This document shows, piece by piece, positions 1 to 12,400 of a stretch of DNA of 64,000 nucleotides. The notes under the pieces were generated by a model, which saw nothing but the letters and a program-made list of their open reading frames with translations, was not told the DNA's origin and did not search any database. The stretch comes from Marthasterias glacialis (lineage: Eukaryota; Echinodermata; Asteroidea; Forcipulatida; Asteriidae). Location: contig OU452236.1 of assembly GCA_911728455.2 (NCBI GenBank), positions 14,123,838-14,187,837 of the forward strand, written 5' to 3'. How positions within the stretch are numbered: position 1 is the stretch's first letter; every line of letters begins with the position of its first letter. Both the position numbers and the translations under genes were made by a program.

Positions 1-3000
1 GTGGTAACATCTACAGTTGTTGGCTCAGCTGCAGTTGTATCCACACTGGTGGTCACACCGGCAGAAGTAGTTTCAACGGTAGTTGTAGCTTTATCTACAG
101 TCGTAACTCCAGCAGGAGTTGTTGTTTCAGTAGTTGTTGCCTTAGGTGAAGTTGTCTCCGTACCAGTGGTAACACCTGCAGTAGTTGTGTCAACAGCTGA
201 TGTTGACTCGGCATCAGTAGTTACTCTAGCTGTAGTGGTTACTTCTACAGTTGTTGTCTCAGCTGCAGTTGTATCCACACTGGTGGTCACGCCGGCAGAA
301 GTTGTTTCAACAGTAGTTGTAGCTTTATCTATTGTCGTGACTCCAGCAGGAGTTGTTGTTTCGGTAGTTGTTGCCTGAGGTGAAGTAGTCTCCGCACCAG
401 TGGTAACACCTGCAGTAGTTGTGTGAACAGCTGACGTTGATTCGGCTGCAGTAGTTATTCCAGCTGTAGTGGTTACGTCTACAGTTGTTGGCTCAGCTGC
501 TGGTGTATCCACACTGTTGGTCACACCGGCAGAACTTGTTTCAACACTAGTTGAATCTTTATCTACAGTCGTTGGTCCAGCAGTAGTTGTTAATTCGGTA
601 TTTGTTGCCTGAGCTGAAGTTGTCCCCGTACCAGTGGTAACACCTGCAGTAGTTTTGTCAACAGCTGATGTTGATTCGGCTGTAGTGGTTACTTCTACAG
701 TTGTTGGCTCAGCTGCAGTTGTATCCACACTGGTGGTCACACCGGCAGTCACACCGGCAGAAGTTGTTTCAATGGTAGTTGTAGCTTTATCTACAGTCGT
801 CACTAAAGCAGGAGTTGTTGTTGCGGTAGTTGTTGCCTGAGCTGAAGTTGTCTCCACACCAGTGGTAACAACTAAAGTAGTTGTGTCAACAGCTGCTGTT
901 GATTCGGCTGCAGTGGTTACTCCAGCTGTTGTGGTTACTTCTGCAGTTGTTGGCTCAGCTGCAGTTGTATCCACACTGGTGGTAATACCTGCAGTAGTTT
1001 TGTCAAAAGCTGAGGTTGATTCGGCTGCAGTGGTTACTCCAGCTGTAGTTGTTACTTCTACAGTTGTTGGCTCAGCTGCAGTTGTATCCACACCGGTGGT
1101 CACACCGGCAGAAATTGTTTCAACGGTAGTTGTAGCCTTATCTACAGTCGTAACTCCAGCAGGAGTTGTTTCGGTAGTTGTTGCCTGAGCTGAAGTTGTC
1201 TCCACAATAGTGGTAACAACTAAAGTAGTTGTGTCAACAGCTGATGTTGATTTGGCTGCAGTGGTTACTCCAGCTGTAGTGGTTACTTCTACAGTTGTTG
1301 GCTCAGCTGCAGTTGTATCCACACTGGTGGTCATACCGGCAGAAGTAGTTTCAAAGGTAGTTGTAGCTTTATCTACAGTCGTAACTCCGGCGGAAGTTGT
1401 TGTTCCGGTAGTTGTTGCCTGAGCTGAAGTTGTCTCTGCACCAGTAGTAACAACTAAAGTAGTTGTGTCAACAGCTGGTGTTGATTCGACTGCAGTGCTT
1501 ACTCCAGCTGCTGTTGTTACTTCTTCAGTTGTTGGCTCAGCTGCAGTTGTATCCACACTGGTGGTCACACTGGCAGAAGTTGTTTCAACAGTAGTTATAG
1601 CTTCATCTCCATTCGTAACTCCAGTAGTAGTTGTTGTTTCAGTAGTTGTTGCCTCAGCTGAAGTTGTCTCCGTACCAGTGGTAACACCTGCAGTAGTTGT
1701 GTCAACAGCTAATGTTGATTCGGCTACAGTGCTTACTCCTGCTGTAGTGGTTACTTCTACAGTTGTTGGCACAGCTGCAGTTGTATCCACACTTGTGGTC
1801 ACATGGGCAGAAGTTGTTTCAAAGGTAGTTGTAGCTTTATCTACAGTCGTGACTCCGGAAGGAGTTGTTGTTTCGGTAGTTGTTGCCTGAGATGAAGTTG
1901 TCTCCGCTGCAGTGGTAACAACTAAAGTAGTTGTGTCAACAGCTGATGTTGATTCGGCTGCAGTGGTTACTCCATCTACTCTGGTCACTTCTACAGTTGT
2001 TGGCTCAGCTGCAGTTGTATCCACACTGGTGGTCACATCGGTAGAAGTTGTTTCAACGGTAGTTGTAGCTTTATCCACAGTCGTAACTCCTGCAGGAGTT
2101 GTTGTTTCGGTAGTTGTTGCCTGAGCTGAAGTTGTCTCCGCAGCAGTAGAAACAACTAAAGTAGTTGTGTCTACAGCTGATGTTGATTCGGCTGCAGTGG
2201 TTACTCCAGCTGTTGTGGTAACATCTACAGTTGTTGGCTCAGCTGCAGTTGTATCCACACTGGTGGTCACACCGGCAGAAGTAGTTTCAACGGTAGTTGT
2301 AGCTTTATCTACAGTCGTAACTCCAGCAGGAGTTGTTGTTTCAGTAGTTGTTGCCTTAGGTGAAGTTGTCTCCGTACCAGTGGTAACACCTGCAGTAGTT
2401 GTGTCAACAGCTGATGTTGACTCGGCATCAGTAGTTACTCTAGCTGTAGTGGTTACTTCTACAGTTGTTGTCTCAGCTGCAGTTGTATCCACACTGGTGG
2501 TCACGCCGGCAGAAGTTGTTTCAACAGTAGTTGTAGCTTTATCTATAGTCGTGACTTCAGCAGTAGTTGTTGTTTCGGTAGTTGTTGCCTCAGCTGAAGT
2601 TGTCTCCGCACCAGTGGTAACACCTGCAGTAAATGTGTCAACAGCTGATGTTGATTCGGCTGCAGTGGTTACTCCAGCTGTAGTGCTTACTTCTACAGTG
2701 GTTGGCTCAGCAGCAGTTGTAATCACACTGGTGGTCACACCTGCAGAAGTTGTTTCAACAGTAGTTTTAGTTTTATCTACAGTCGTAACTCCAGTAGGAG
2801 TTGTTGTTTCGGTAGTTGTTGCCTCAGCTGAAGTTGTCTCCGCAGCAGTAGTAACAACTAAAGTAGTTGTGTCAACAGCTGATGTTGATTCGGCTGCAGT
2901 GCTTACTCCAGCCGTAGTGGTTACTTCTACAGTTGTTGGCTCAGCTGCAGTTGAATCCACACTGGTGGTCACGTCGGCAGAAGTTGTTTCAACAGTAGTT

Positions 3001-6000
3001 TTAGCTTTATCTATAGTCGTGACTCCAGCAGGAGTTGTTGTTTCGGTAGTTGTTGCCTGAGGTAAAGTTGTCTCAGCACCAGTGGTAACATCTGCAGTAG
3101 TTGTGTCAACAGCTGACGTTGATTCGGCTGCAGTACTTATCACAGCTGTAGTGGTTACTTCTACAGTTGTTGGCTCAGCTGCAGTTGTATCCACACTGTT
3201 GGTCACACCGGCAGAAGTTGTTTCAACAGTAGTTGAATCTTTATCTACAGTCGTTGGTCCAGCAGTAGTTGTTATTTCGGTAGTTGTTGCCTGAGCTGAA
3301 GTTGTCTCCGCACCAGTGGCAACACCTGTAGTAGTTGTGTCAACAGCTGATGTTAATTCGGCTGTAGTGGTTACTCCAGCTGTAGTGGTTACTTCTACAG
3401 TTGTTGGCTCAGCTGCTGTTGTATCCACACTGGTGGTCACACCGGCAGTCACACCGGCGGAAGTGGTTTCAATGGTAGTTGTAGCTTTATCTACAGTCGT
3501 AACTCCAGCAGTAGTTGTTGTTTCAGTCGATGTTGCCTCAGCTGAAGTTGTCTCCGTACCAGTGGTAGCACCTGCAGTAGTTGTGTCAACAGCTGATGTT
3601 GATTCGGCTGCTTTAGTTACTCCAGCTGTAGTGGTTACTTTTACAGTTGTTGGCTCAGCTGCAGTTGTATCCACACTGGTGGTCACACCGGCAGAAGTAG
3701 TTTCAACGGTAGTTGTAGCTTTATCTACAATCGTAACTCCAGCAGGAGTTGTTGTTTCGGTAGATGTTGCCGCAGCTGAAATTGTCTCCACACCAGTGGT
3801 AACAACTAAAGTAGTTGTATCAACAGCTGATGTTGATTCGGCTGCAGTGGTTACTCCAGCTGTATTGGTTAATTTTACAGTTGTTGGCTCAGCTGCAGTT
3901 GTATCCACACTGGTGGTCACACCGGCAGAAATTGTTTCAACGGTAGTTGTAGCCTTATCTACAGTCGTAACTCCAGCAGGAGTTGTTTCGGTTGTTGTTG
4001 CCTGAGCTGAAGTTGTCTCCGTACCAGTGGTAACACCTGCAGTAGTTGTGTCAACAGCTGATGTTGATTCGGCTGCAGTAGTTACTCCAGCTGTAGTGGT
4101 GACTTCTACAGTTGTTGGCTCAGCTGCAGTTGTATCCACACTGGTGGTCACACCTGCAGAAGTTGTTTCAACAGTAGTTGTAGTTTTATCTACAGTCGTA
4201 ACTCCGGCGGGAGTTGTTGTTTCGGTAGTTGTTGCGTCAGCTGAAGTTGTCTCCGCAGCAGTAGTAACAACTAAAGTAGTTGTGTCAACAGCTGATGTTG
4301 ATTCGGCTGCAGTGGTTACTCCAGCTGTAGTGGTTACTTCTACAGTTGTTGGCTCAGCTGCAGTTGTATCCACACTGGTGGTCACGCCGGCAGAAGTTGT
4401 TTCAACAGTAGTTGTAGCTTTATCTACAGTCGTAACTCTGGCGGGAGTTGTTGTTTCGGTAGATGTTGCCTCAGCTGAAGTTGTCTCCGCACCAGTAGTA
4501 ACAACTAAAGTAGGTGTGTCAACAGCTGGTGTTGATTCGATTGCAGTGGTTACTCCAGCTGCTGTTGTTACTTCTACAGTTGTTGGCTCAGCTGCAGTTG
4601 TATCCACACTGGTGGTCACACCGGCAGAAATTGTTTCAACGGTAGTTGTAGCCTTATCTACAGTCGTAACTCCAGCAGGAGTTGTTTCGGTAGTTGTTGC
4701 CTGAGCTGAAGTTGTTTCCGTACCAGTGGTAACACCTGCAGTAGTTGTGTCAACAGCTGATGTTGATTCGGCTGCAGTAGTTACTCCAGCTGTAGTGGTG
4801 ACTTCTACAGTTGTTGGCTCAGCTGCAGTTGTATCCACACTGGTGGTCACACCTATAGAAGTTGTTTCAACAGTAGTTGTAGTTTTATCTACAGTTGTGA
4901 CTCCAGCAGGAGTTGTTGTTTCGGGAGTTGTTGCCTCAGCAGAAGTTGTCTCCGTACCAGTGGTAACACCTGCAGTAGTTGTGTCAACAGCTGATGTTGA
5001 TTCGGCTGCAGTAGTTACTCGAGCTGTAGTGGTTACTTCTTTAGTTTTTGGCTCAGATGCAGTTGTATCCACACTGGTGGTCACACTGGTAGAGGTTGTT
5101 TCAATGGAAGTTGTAGCTTTATCTACAGTCGTAACTCCAGCAGGAGCTGTTGTTTCGGTAGTTGTTGCCTGAGCTGAAGTTGTCTCCACATCAATAGTAA
5201 CACCTGCAGTAGTTGTGTCAACAGCTGATGTTGATTCGGCTGCAGTGGTTACTCCAGCTGTTGTGGTTACTTCTACAGTTGTTGGCTCAGCTGCAGTTGT
5301 ATCCACACTGGTGGTCACACCTGCAGAAGTAGTTTCAAAAGTAGTTATAGTTTTATCTACAGTCGTCACTACAGCAGGAGTTGTTGTTTCGGTAGTTGTT
5401 GCCTCAGCTGAAGTTGTCTCCTCAGCAGTAGTAACAACTAAAGTAGTTGTGTCAACAGCTGATGTTGATTCGGCTGCAGTGGTTTCTCCAGCTGTTGTGC
5501 TTACTCCAGCTGTTGTGGTTACTTCTACAGTTGTTGGCTCAGCTGCAGTTGTATCCACACTGGTGGTCACACCTGCAGAAGTTGTTTCAACAGTAGTTGT
5601 AGTTTTATCTACAGTCGTAACTCCGGCGGGAGTTGTTGTTTCGGTAGTTGTTGCGTCAGCTGAAGTTGTCTCCGCAGCAGTAGTAACAACTAAAGTAGTT
5701 GTGTCAACAGCTGATGTTGATTCGGCTGCAGTGGTTACTCCAGCTGTAGTGGTTACTTCTACAGTTGTTGGCTCAGCTGCAGTTGTATCCACACTGGTGG
5801 TCACGCCGGCAGAAGTTGTTTCAACAGTAGTTGTAGCTTTATCTACAGTCGTAACTCTGGCGGGAGTTGTTGTTTCGGTAGATGTTGCCTCAGCTGAAGT
5901 TGTCTCCGCACCAGTAGTAACAACTAAAGTAGGTGTGTCAACAGCTGGTGTTGATTCGATTGCAGTGGTTACTCCAGCTGCTGTTGTTACTTCTACAGTT

Positions 6001-9000
6001 GTTGGCTCAGCTGCAGTTGTATCCACACTGGTGGTCACACCGGCAGAAATTGTTTCAACGGTAGTTGTAGCCTTATCTACAGTCGTAACTCCAGCAGGAG
6101 TTGTTTCGGTAGTTGTTGCCTGAGCTGAAGTTGTTTCCGTACCAGTGGTAACACCTGCAGTAGTTGTGTCAACAGCTGATGTTGATTCGGCTGCAGTAGT
6201 TACTCCAGCTGTAGTGGTGACTTCTACAGTTGTTGGCTCAGCTGCAGTTGTATCCACACTGGTGGTCACACCTATAGAAGTTGTTTCAACAGTAGTTGTA
6301 GTTTTATCTACAGTTGTGACTCCAGCAGGAGTTGTTGTTTCGGGAGTTGTTGCCTCAGCAGAAGTTGTCTCCGTACCAGTGGTAACACCTGCAGTAGTTG
6401 TGTCAACAGCTGATGTTGATTCGGCTGCAGTAGTTACTCGAGCTGTAGTGGTTACTTCTTTAGTTTTTGGCTCAGATGCAGTTGTATCCACACTGGTGGT
6501 CACACTGGTAGAGGTTGTTTCAATGGAAGTTGTAGCTTTATCTACAGTCGTAACTCCAGCAGGAGCTGTTGTTTCGGTAGTTGTTGCCTGAGCTGAAGTT
6601 GTCTCCACATCAATAGTAACACCTGCAGTAGTTGTGTCAACAGCTGATGTTGATTCGGCTGCAGTGGTTACTCCAGCTGTTGTGGTTACTTCTACAGTTG
6701 TTGGCTCAGCTGCAGTTGTATCCACACTGGTGGTCACACCTGCAGAAGTAGTTTCAAAAGTAGTTATAGTTTTATCTACAGTCGTCACTACAGCAGGAGT
6801 TGTTGTTTCGGTAGTTGTTGCCTCAGCTGAAGTTGTCTCCTCAGCAGTAGTAACAACTAAAGTAGTTGTGTCAACAGCTGATGTTGATTCGGCTGCAGTG
6901 GTTTCTCCAGCTGTTGTGCTTACTCCAGCTGTTGTGGTTACTTCTACAGTTGTTGGCTCAGCTGCAGTTGTATCCACACTGGTGGTCACACCTGCAGAAG
7001 TTGTTTCAACAGTAGTTGTAGCTTTATCTGTAGTCGTAACTTCAGCAGTAGTTGTTGTTTCAGTCGTTGTTGCCTCATCTGAAGTTTTCTCCGCACCAGT
7101 GGTAACACCTGCAGTATTTGTGTCAACAGCTGATGTTGATTCGGCTGCAGTAGTTACTCGAGCTGTAGTGGTTACTTCTACAGTTGTTGGCTCAGCTGCA
7201 GTTGTATCCACACTGGTGGTCACACTGGCAGAAGTTGTTTTAATGGAAGTTGTAGCTTTATCTACAGTCGTAACTCCAGCAGGAGCTGTTGTTTCGGTAG
7301 TTGTTTCCTCAGCTGAAGTTGTCTCTGCAGCAGTAGTAACAACTAAAGTAGTTGTGTCAAAAGCTGATGTTGTTTCCCTTGCAGTGGTTACTCCAGCTGT
7401 ATTGGTTACTTCTACAGTTGTTGGCTCAGCTGCAGTTGTATCCACACTGGTGGTCACACGGGCAGAATTTGTTTCACTGGTAGTTGTAGCTTTATCTACA
7501 GTCGTAACTCCGGCGGGAGTTGTTGTTTCGGTAGTTGTTGCCTGAGCTGAAGTTGTCTCCGCACCAGTAGTTACAACTGAAGTAGTTGTGTCAACAGCTG
7601 GTGTTGATTCGACTGCAGTGCTTATTCCAGCTGTTGTGGTTACTTCTACAAGTGTTGGCTCAGCTGCAGTTGTTTCCAAACTGGTGGTCACACCGGCAGA
7701 AGTTGTTTCAACAGTAGTTTTAGATTCATATCCATTCGTAACTCCAGCAGTAGTTGTTGTTTCAGTCGTTGTTGCTTGAGCTAAAGTTGTCTCCGCACCA
7801 GTGGTAAGACCTGCAGTAGTTGTGTCAACAGCTGACGTTGATTCGGCTGCAGTAGTTACTTCAGCTGTAGTGGTTACTTCTACAGTTGTTGGCTCAGCTG
7901 AAGTTGTATTCACACTGGTGGTCACAGCAGCAGAAGTTGTTTCAACGGTAGTTTTAGCTTTATCTACAGTCGTAACTTCAGCAGTAGTTGTTGTTTCAGT
8001 AGTTGTTGCCTCAGCTGAAGTTGTCTCCGTACCAGTGGTAACACCTGCAGTAGTTTTGTCAACAGCTGATGTTGATTCGGCTGCTTTAGTTACTCCAGCT
8101 GTAGTGGTTACTTTTACAGTTGTTGGCTCAGCTGCAGTTGTATCCACACTGGTGGTCACACCGGCAGAAGTAGTTTCAACGGTAGTTGTAGCTTTATCTA
8201 CAATCGTAACTTCAGCAGGAGTTGTTGTTTCGGTAGATGTTGCCGCAGCTGAAATTGTCTCCACACCAGTGGTAACAACTAAAGTAGTTGTATCAACAGC
8301 TGTTGTTGATTCGGCTGCAGTGGTTACTCCAGCTGTATTGGTTACTTCTACAGTTGTTGGCTCAGCTGCAGTTGTATCCACACTGGTGGTCACACCTGCA
8401 GAAGTTGTTTCAACAGTAGTTATAGTTTTATCTACAGTCGTAACTCCAGCAGGAGTTGTTGTTTCGGTAGTTGTTGCCTCAGCTGAAGTTGTCTCCTCAG
8501 CAGTAGTAACAACTAAAGTAGTTGTGTCAACAGCTGATGTTGATTCGGCTGCAGTGGTTTCTCCAGCTGTTGTGCTTACTCCAGCTGTTGTGGTTACTTC
8601 TACAGTTGTTGGCTCAGCTGCAGTTGTATCCACACTGGTGGTCACACCTGCAGAAGTTGTTTCAACAGTAGTTATAGTTTTATCTACAGTCCTAACTCCA
8701 GCAGGAGTTGTTGTTTCGGTAGTTGTTGCCTCAGCTGAAGTTGTCTCCTCAGCAGTAGTAACAACTACAGTAGTTGTGTCAACAGCTGATGTTGATTCGG
8801 CTGCAGTGGTTTCTCCAGCTGTTGTGCTTACTCCAGCTGTTGTGGTTACTTCTACAGTTGTTTGCTCAGCTGCAGTTGTATCCACACTGGTGGTCACTCC
8901 GGCAGGAGTTGTTTCAACAGTAGTTGTAGCTTTATCTGTAGTCGTAACTCCAGCAGTAGTTGTTGTTTCAGTCGTTGTTGCCTCATCTGAAGTTTTCTCC

Positions 9001-12000
9001 GCACCAGTGGTAACACCTGCAGTAGTTGTGTCAACAGCTGATGTTGATTCGGCTGCAGTAGTTACTCGAGCTGTAGTGGTTACTTCTTTAGTTTTTGGCT
9101 CAGATGCAGTTGTATCCACACTGGTGGTCACACTGGCAGAGGTTGTTTCAATGGAAGTTGTAGCTTTATCTACAGTCGTAACTCCAGCAGGAGCTGTTGT
9201 TTCGGTAGTTGTTGCCTGAGCTGAAGTTGTCTCCGCATCAATAGTAACACCTGCAGTAGTTGTGTCAACAGCTGATGTTGATTCGGCTGCAGTGGTTACT
9301 CCAGCTGTTGTGGTTACTTCTACAGTTGTTGGCTCAGCTGCAGTTGTATCCACACTGGTGGTCACACCAGTAGAAGTTGTTTCAATGGTAGTTGTAGCTT
9401 TATCTACAGTCGTCACTACAGCAGGAGTTGTTGTTTCGGTAGTTGTTGCCTGAGCTGAAGTTGTCTCCACACCAGTGGTAACAACTAAAGTAGTTGTGTC
9501 AACAGCTGATGTTGATTCGGCTGCAGTGGTTACTCCAGCTGTTGTGGTTACTTCTGCAGTTGTTGGCTCAGCTGCAGTTGTATCCACACTGGTGGTAATA
9601 CCTGCAGTAGTTGTGTCAAAAGCTGAGGTTGATTCGGCTGCAGTGGTTACTCCAGCTGTAGTTGTTACTTCTACAGTTGTTGGTTCAGCTGTAGTTGTAT
9701 CCACACTGGTGGTCACACCGGCATAAGTTGTTTGAACGGTAGTTGTAGCTTTATCTACAGTCGTAACTCCAGCAGGAGTTGTTGTTTCAGTAGTTTTTGC
9801 CTGGGCTGAAGTTGTCTCTGCATCAATAGTAACACTTGCATTAGTTGTCTCAACAGCTGATGTTGATTCGGCTGCAGTGCTTACTCCAGCTGTTGTGGTT
9901 ACTTCTACAGTTGTTGGCTCAGCTGCAGTTGTATCCACACTGGTGGTCACACCTGCAGAAGTTGTTTCAACAGTAGTTATAGTTTTATCTACAGTCCTAA
10001 CTCCAGCAGGAGTTGTTGTTTCGGTAGTTGTTGCCTCAGCTGAAGTTGTCTCCTCAGCAGTAGTAACAACTACAGTAGTTGTGTCAACAGCTGATGTTGA
10101 TTCGGCTGCAGTGGTTTCTCCAGCTGTTGTGCTTACTCCAGCTGTTGTGGTTACTTCTACAGTTGTTTGCTCAGCTGCAGTTGTATCCACACTGGTGGTC
10201 ACTCCGGCAGAAGTTGTTTCAACAGTAGTTGTAGCTTTATCTGTAGTCGTAACTCCAGCAGTAGTTGTTGTTTCAGTCGTTGTTGCCTCATCTGAAGTTT
10301 TCTCCGCACCAGTGGTAACACCTGCAGTAGTTGTGTCAACAGCTGATGTTGATTCGGCTGCAGTAGTTACTCGAGCTGTAGTGGTTACTTCTTTAGTTTT
10401 TGGCTCAGATGCAGTTGTATCCACACTGGTGGTCACACTGGCAGAGGTTGTTTCAATGGAAGTTGTAGCTTTATCTACAGTCGTAACTCCAGCAGGAGCT
10501 GTTGTTTCGGTAGTTGTTGCCTGAGCTGAAGTTGTCTCCGCATCAATAGTAACACCTGCAGTAGTTGTGTCAACAGCTGATGTTGATTCGGCTGCAGTGG
10601 TTACTCCAGCTGTTGTGGTTACTTCTACAGTTGTTGGCTCAGCTGCAGTTGTATCCACACTGGTGGTCACACCAGTAGAAGCTGTTTCAATTGTAGTTGT
10701 AGCCTTATCTACAGTCGTCACTACAGCAGGAGTTGTTGTTTCGGTAGTTGTTGCCTGAGCTGAAGTTGTCTCCACACCAGTGGTAACAACTAAAGTAGTT
10801 GTGTCAACAGCTGCTGTTGATTCGGCTGCAGTGGTTACTCCAGCTGTTGTGGTTACTTCTGCAGTTGTTGGCTCAGCTGCAGTTGTATCCACACTGGTGG
10901 TAATACCTGCAGTAGTTTTGTCAAAAGCTGAGGTTGATTCGGCTGCAGTGGTTACTCCAGCTGTAGTTGTTACTTCTACAGTTGTTGGTTCAGCTGTAGT
11001 TGTATCCACACTGGTGGTCACACCGGCATAAGTTGTTTGAACGGTAGTTGTAGCTTTATCTACAGTCGTAACTCCAGCAGGAGTTGTTGTTTCAGTAGTT
11101 TTTGCCTGGGCTGAAGTTGTCTCTGCATCAATAGTAACACCTGCAGTAGTTGTGTCAACAGCTGATGTTAATTCGGCTGCAGTGGTTACTCCAGCTGTAG
11201 TGGTTACTACTACAGTTGTTGGTTCAGCTGCAGTTGTATCCACACTGGTGGTTACACCGGCAGAAGTTGTTTCAACTGTAGTTGAAACTTTAGCTTCAGT
11301 TGTTACTCCAACAGTAGATGTTTTTTCAGTAGTTGTAGATTCAGCTAACGTTGTCTCCGCAACAGTGGTAACACCTGTAGTAGTTGCGTCATCAGCTGAT
11401 GTTGAATCGGCTGCAGTGGTTGATCCAGCTGTAGCGGTTACTTCTACAGTTGTTGGTTCAGCCTTAGTTGTATCCACACTGGTGGTCACACCGGCAGAAA
11501 TTGTTTTAACTGTAGTTGTTACTTCTACAGTTGTTGGCTCAGCTGCAGTTGTATCCATATTGGTGGTTACACCGGCAGAAATTGTTTCAACTGTGGTTGA
11601 AGCTTCAGCTTTAGTTGTTACTCCGAAAGTAGTTGTTGTTTCGGTATTTGTAGCTTCAGCTGAAGTTGTCTCCGCAACAGTGGTAACACCTGATGTAGTT
11701 TTGTCAACAGCTGATGTTGATTCGGCTTGAGTTGTTTCTCCAGCTGTTGTGGTTTCTTCTAGAGTTGTTGGCTCAGCTGCAGTTGTATCCACACTGGTGG
11801 TCACACCGTCAGAAGTTGTTTCAACGGTAGTTATAGCTTCAGCTAAAGTTGTTACTCTAGTCGTAGTTGTTGTTTCGGTAGTTGTAGCCTCAGCTGAAGT
11901 TGTCTCCGCATTAGTGGTATCACTTGCAGTAGTTGTGTCGACAGCTGATGTTGATTCGGCTGCAGTGGTTTTTCCAGCTGTAGTGGTTACTTCTACAGTT

Positions 12001-12367
12001 GTTGGCTCAGCTGCAGTTGTATCCACACTGGTGGTCACACCGGCATAAGTTGTTTGAACGGTAGTTGTAGTTTCAGCTTCAGTTGTTACTCCAACAGTTG
12101 TTGTTTCGGTAGTTGTTGCCTGAGCTGAAGTTGTCTCCGCATTAGTGGTAACACCTGCAGTAGTTGTGTCAACAGCTGATGTTAATTCGGCTGCAGTGCT
12201 TACTCCAGATGTTGTGGTTACTTCTACAGTTGGTGGCTGAGCTGTAGTTGTATCCATATTGGTGGTCACACCGGCAGAAGTTGTTTCAACGGTAACTATA
12301 GCTTCAGCTAAAGTTGTTACTCTATCAGTAGTTGTCGTTTCGGCAGCTTCGGTTGTGTGTGCCTCAG
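1..12367 (-). CDS. Downstream exon of the same mucin-like gene: 78-residue Thr-rich repeats, partial at 3' end
   Basis: Reading the minus strand from the acceptor at 12368, the frame opens with a split Ala codon followed by EAHTTEAAETTTT and stays open to base 3, about 4,121 codons with no ATG. I scanned for antisense tta, cta and tca on the codon grid and found none, and all plus-strand shadow frames here share one phase, so no frameshift is evident across 12 kb. The unit is 78 residues (234 bp), made of 5-6-residue pieces such as TTTAGV, TTVDKA, TTTVET, TTAAEP, TTAAES and TTGAET. One Lys occurs per unit in VDKA and acidic residues recur regularly. It resembles the hexapeptide array in style but is a distinct, longer repeat. 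It is likely a second glycosylated stalk region of the same secreted or surface protein. It could be a separate neighbouring mucin gene if the splice prediction is wrong. Confidence 0.8.
4102..7020 (-). repeat. 1,419-bp near-identical tandem duplication in the 78-residue array
   Basis: Sequence from 4102 recurs at 5521. Landmarks 4726/6145 and 5215/6634 keep the same 1,419-bp offset, and the translations I compared are identical. Similarity stops near 5601/7020, so there are just over two copies. The unit is about six 234-bp repeats with 18-bp and 3-bp losses and stays in frame. Confidence 0.85.
8572..11180 (-). repeat. 1,305-bp tandem duplication in the 78-residue array
   Basis: Landmarks 8691/9996, 9262/10567 and 9475/10780 share a 1,305-bp offset. 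Copies span about 8572-9876 and 9877-11180 with a few substitutions, so this is older than, or less homogenised than, the 1,419-bp pair. Confidence 0.8.
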
Positions 12368-12400
12368 CTAAGTTAAAATGTTATAAAAAATATTGCGTTA
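12366..12400 (-). other. Predicted splice acceptor with T-rich tract
   Basis: The minus strand has a T-rich stretch (ATATTTTTTATAACATTTTA) and then ACTTAG|CTGAGGC, with the first exon base at 12367. Possible branch sites are TTTAAC or TATAAC just upstream. The exon begins with the last two bases of a codon (CT), compatible with the phase-1 donor at 17471. Confidence 0.65.

Larger units (their letters stand above)
1..12260 (-). repeat. 234-bp (78-residue) coding tandem array
   Basis: The landmark acagttgttg recurs at 13, 247 and 481, a spacing of 234 bp. The next copy is at 697, short by 18 bp because one hexapeptide is missing. The array continues to about 12.26 kb. Indels are multiples of 3 and keep the minus-strand frame. 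Copies next to the intron (about 11.2-12.3 kb) are more diverged than those in the body. Confidence 0.9.

Noticed and set aside
1-12048. Many plus-strand Val-rich open frames
   Set aside because: They are antisense to the Thr-rich frame, start at arbitrary GTG codons and are broken at repeat-locked TGA stops, while the minus frame stays open throughout.
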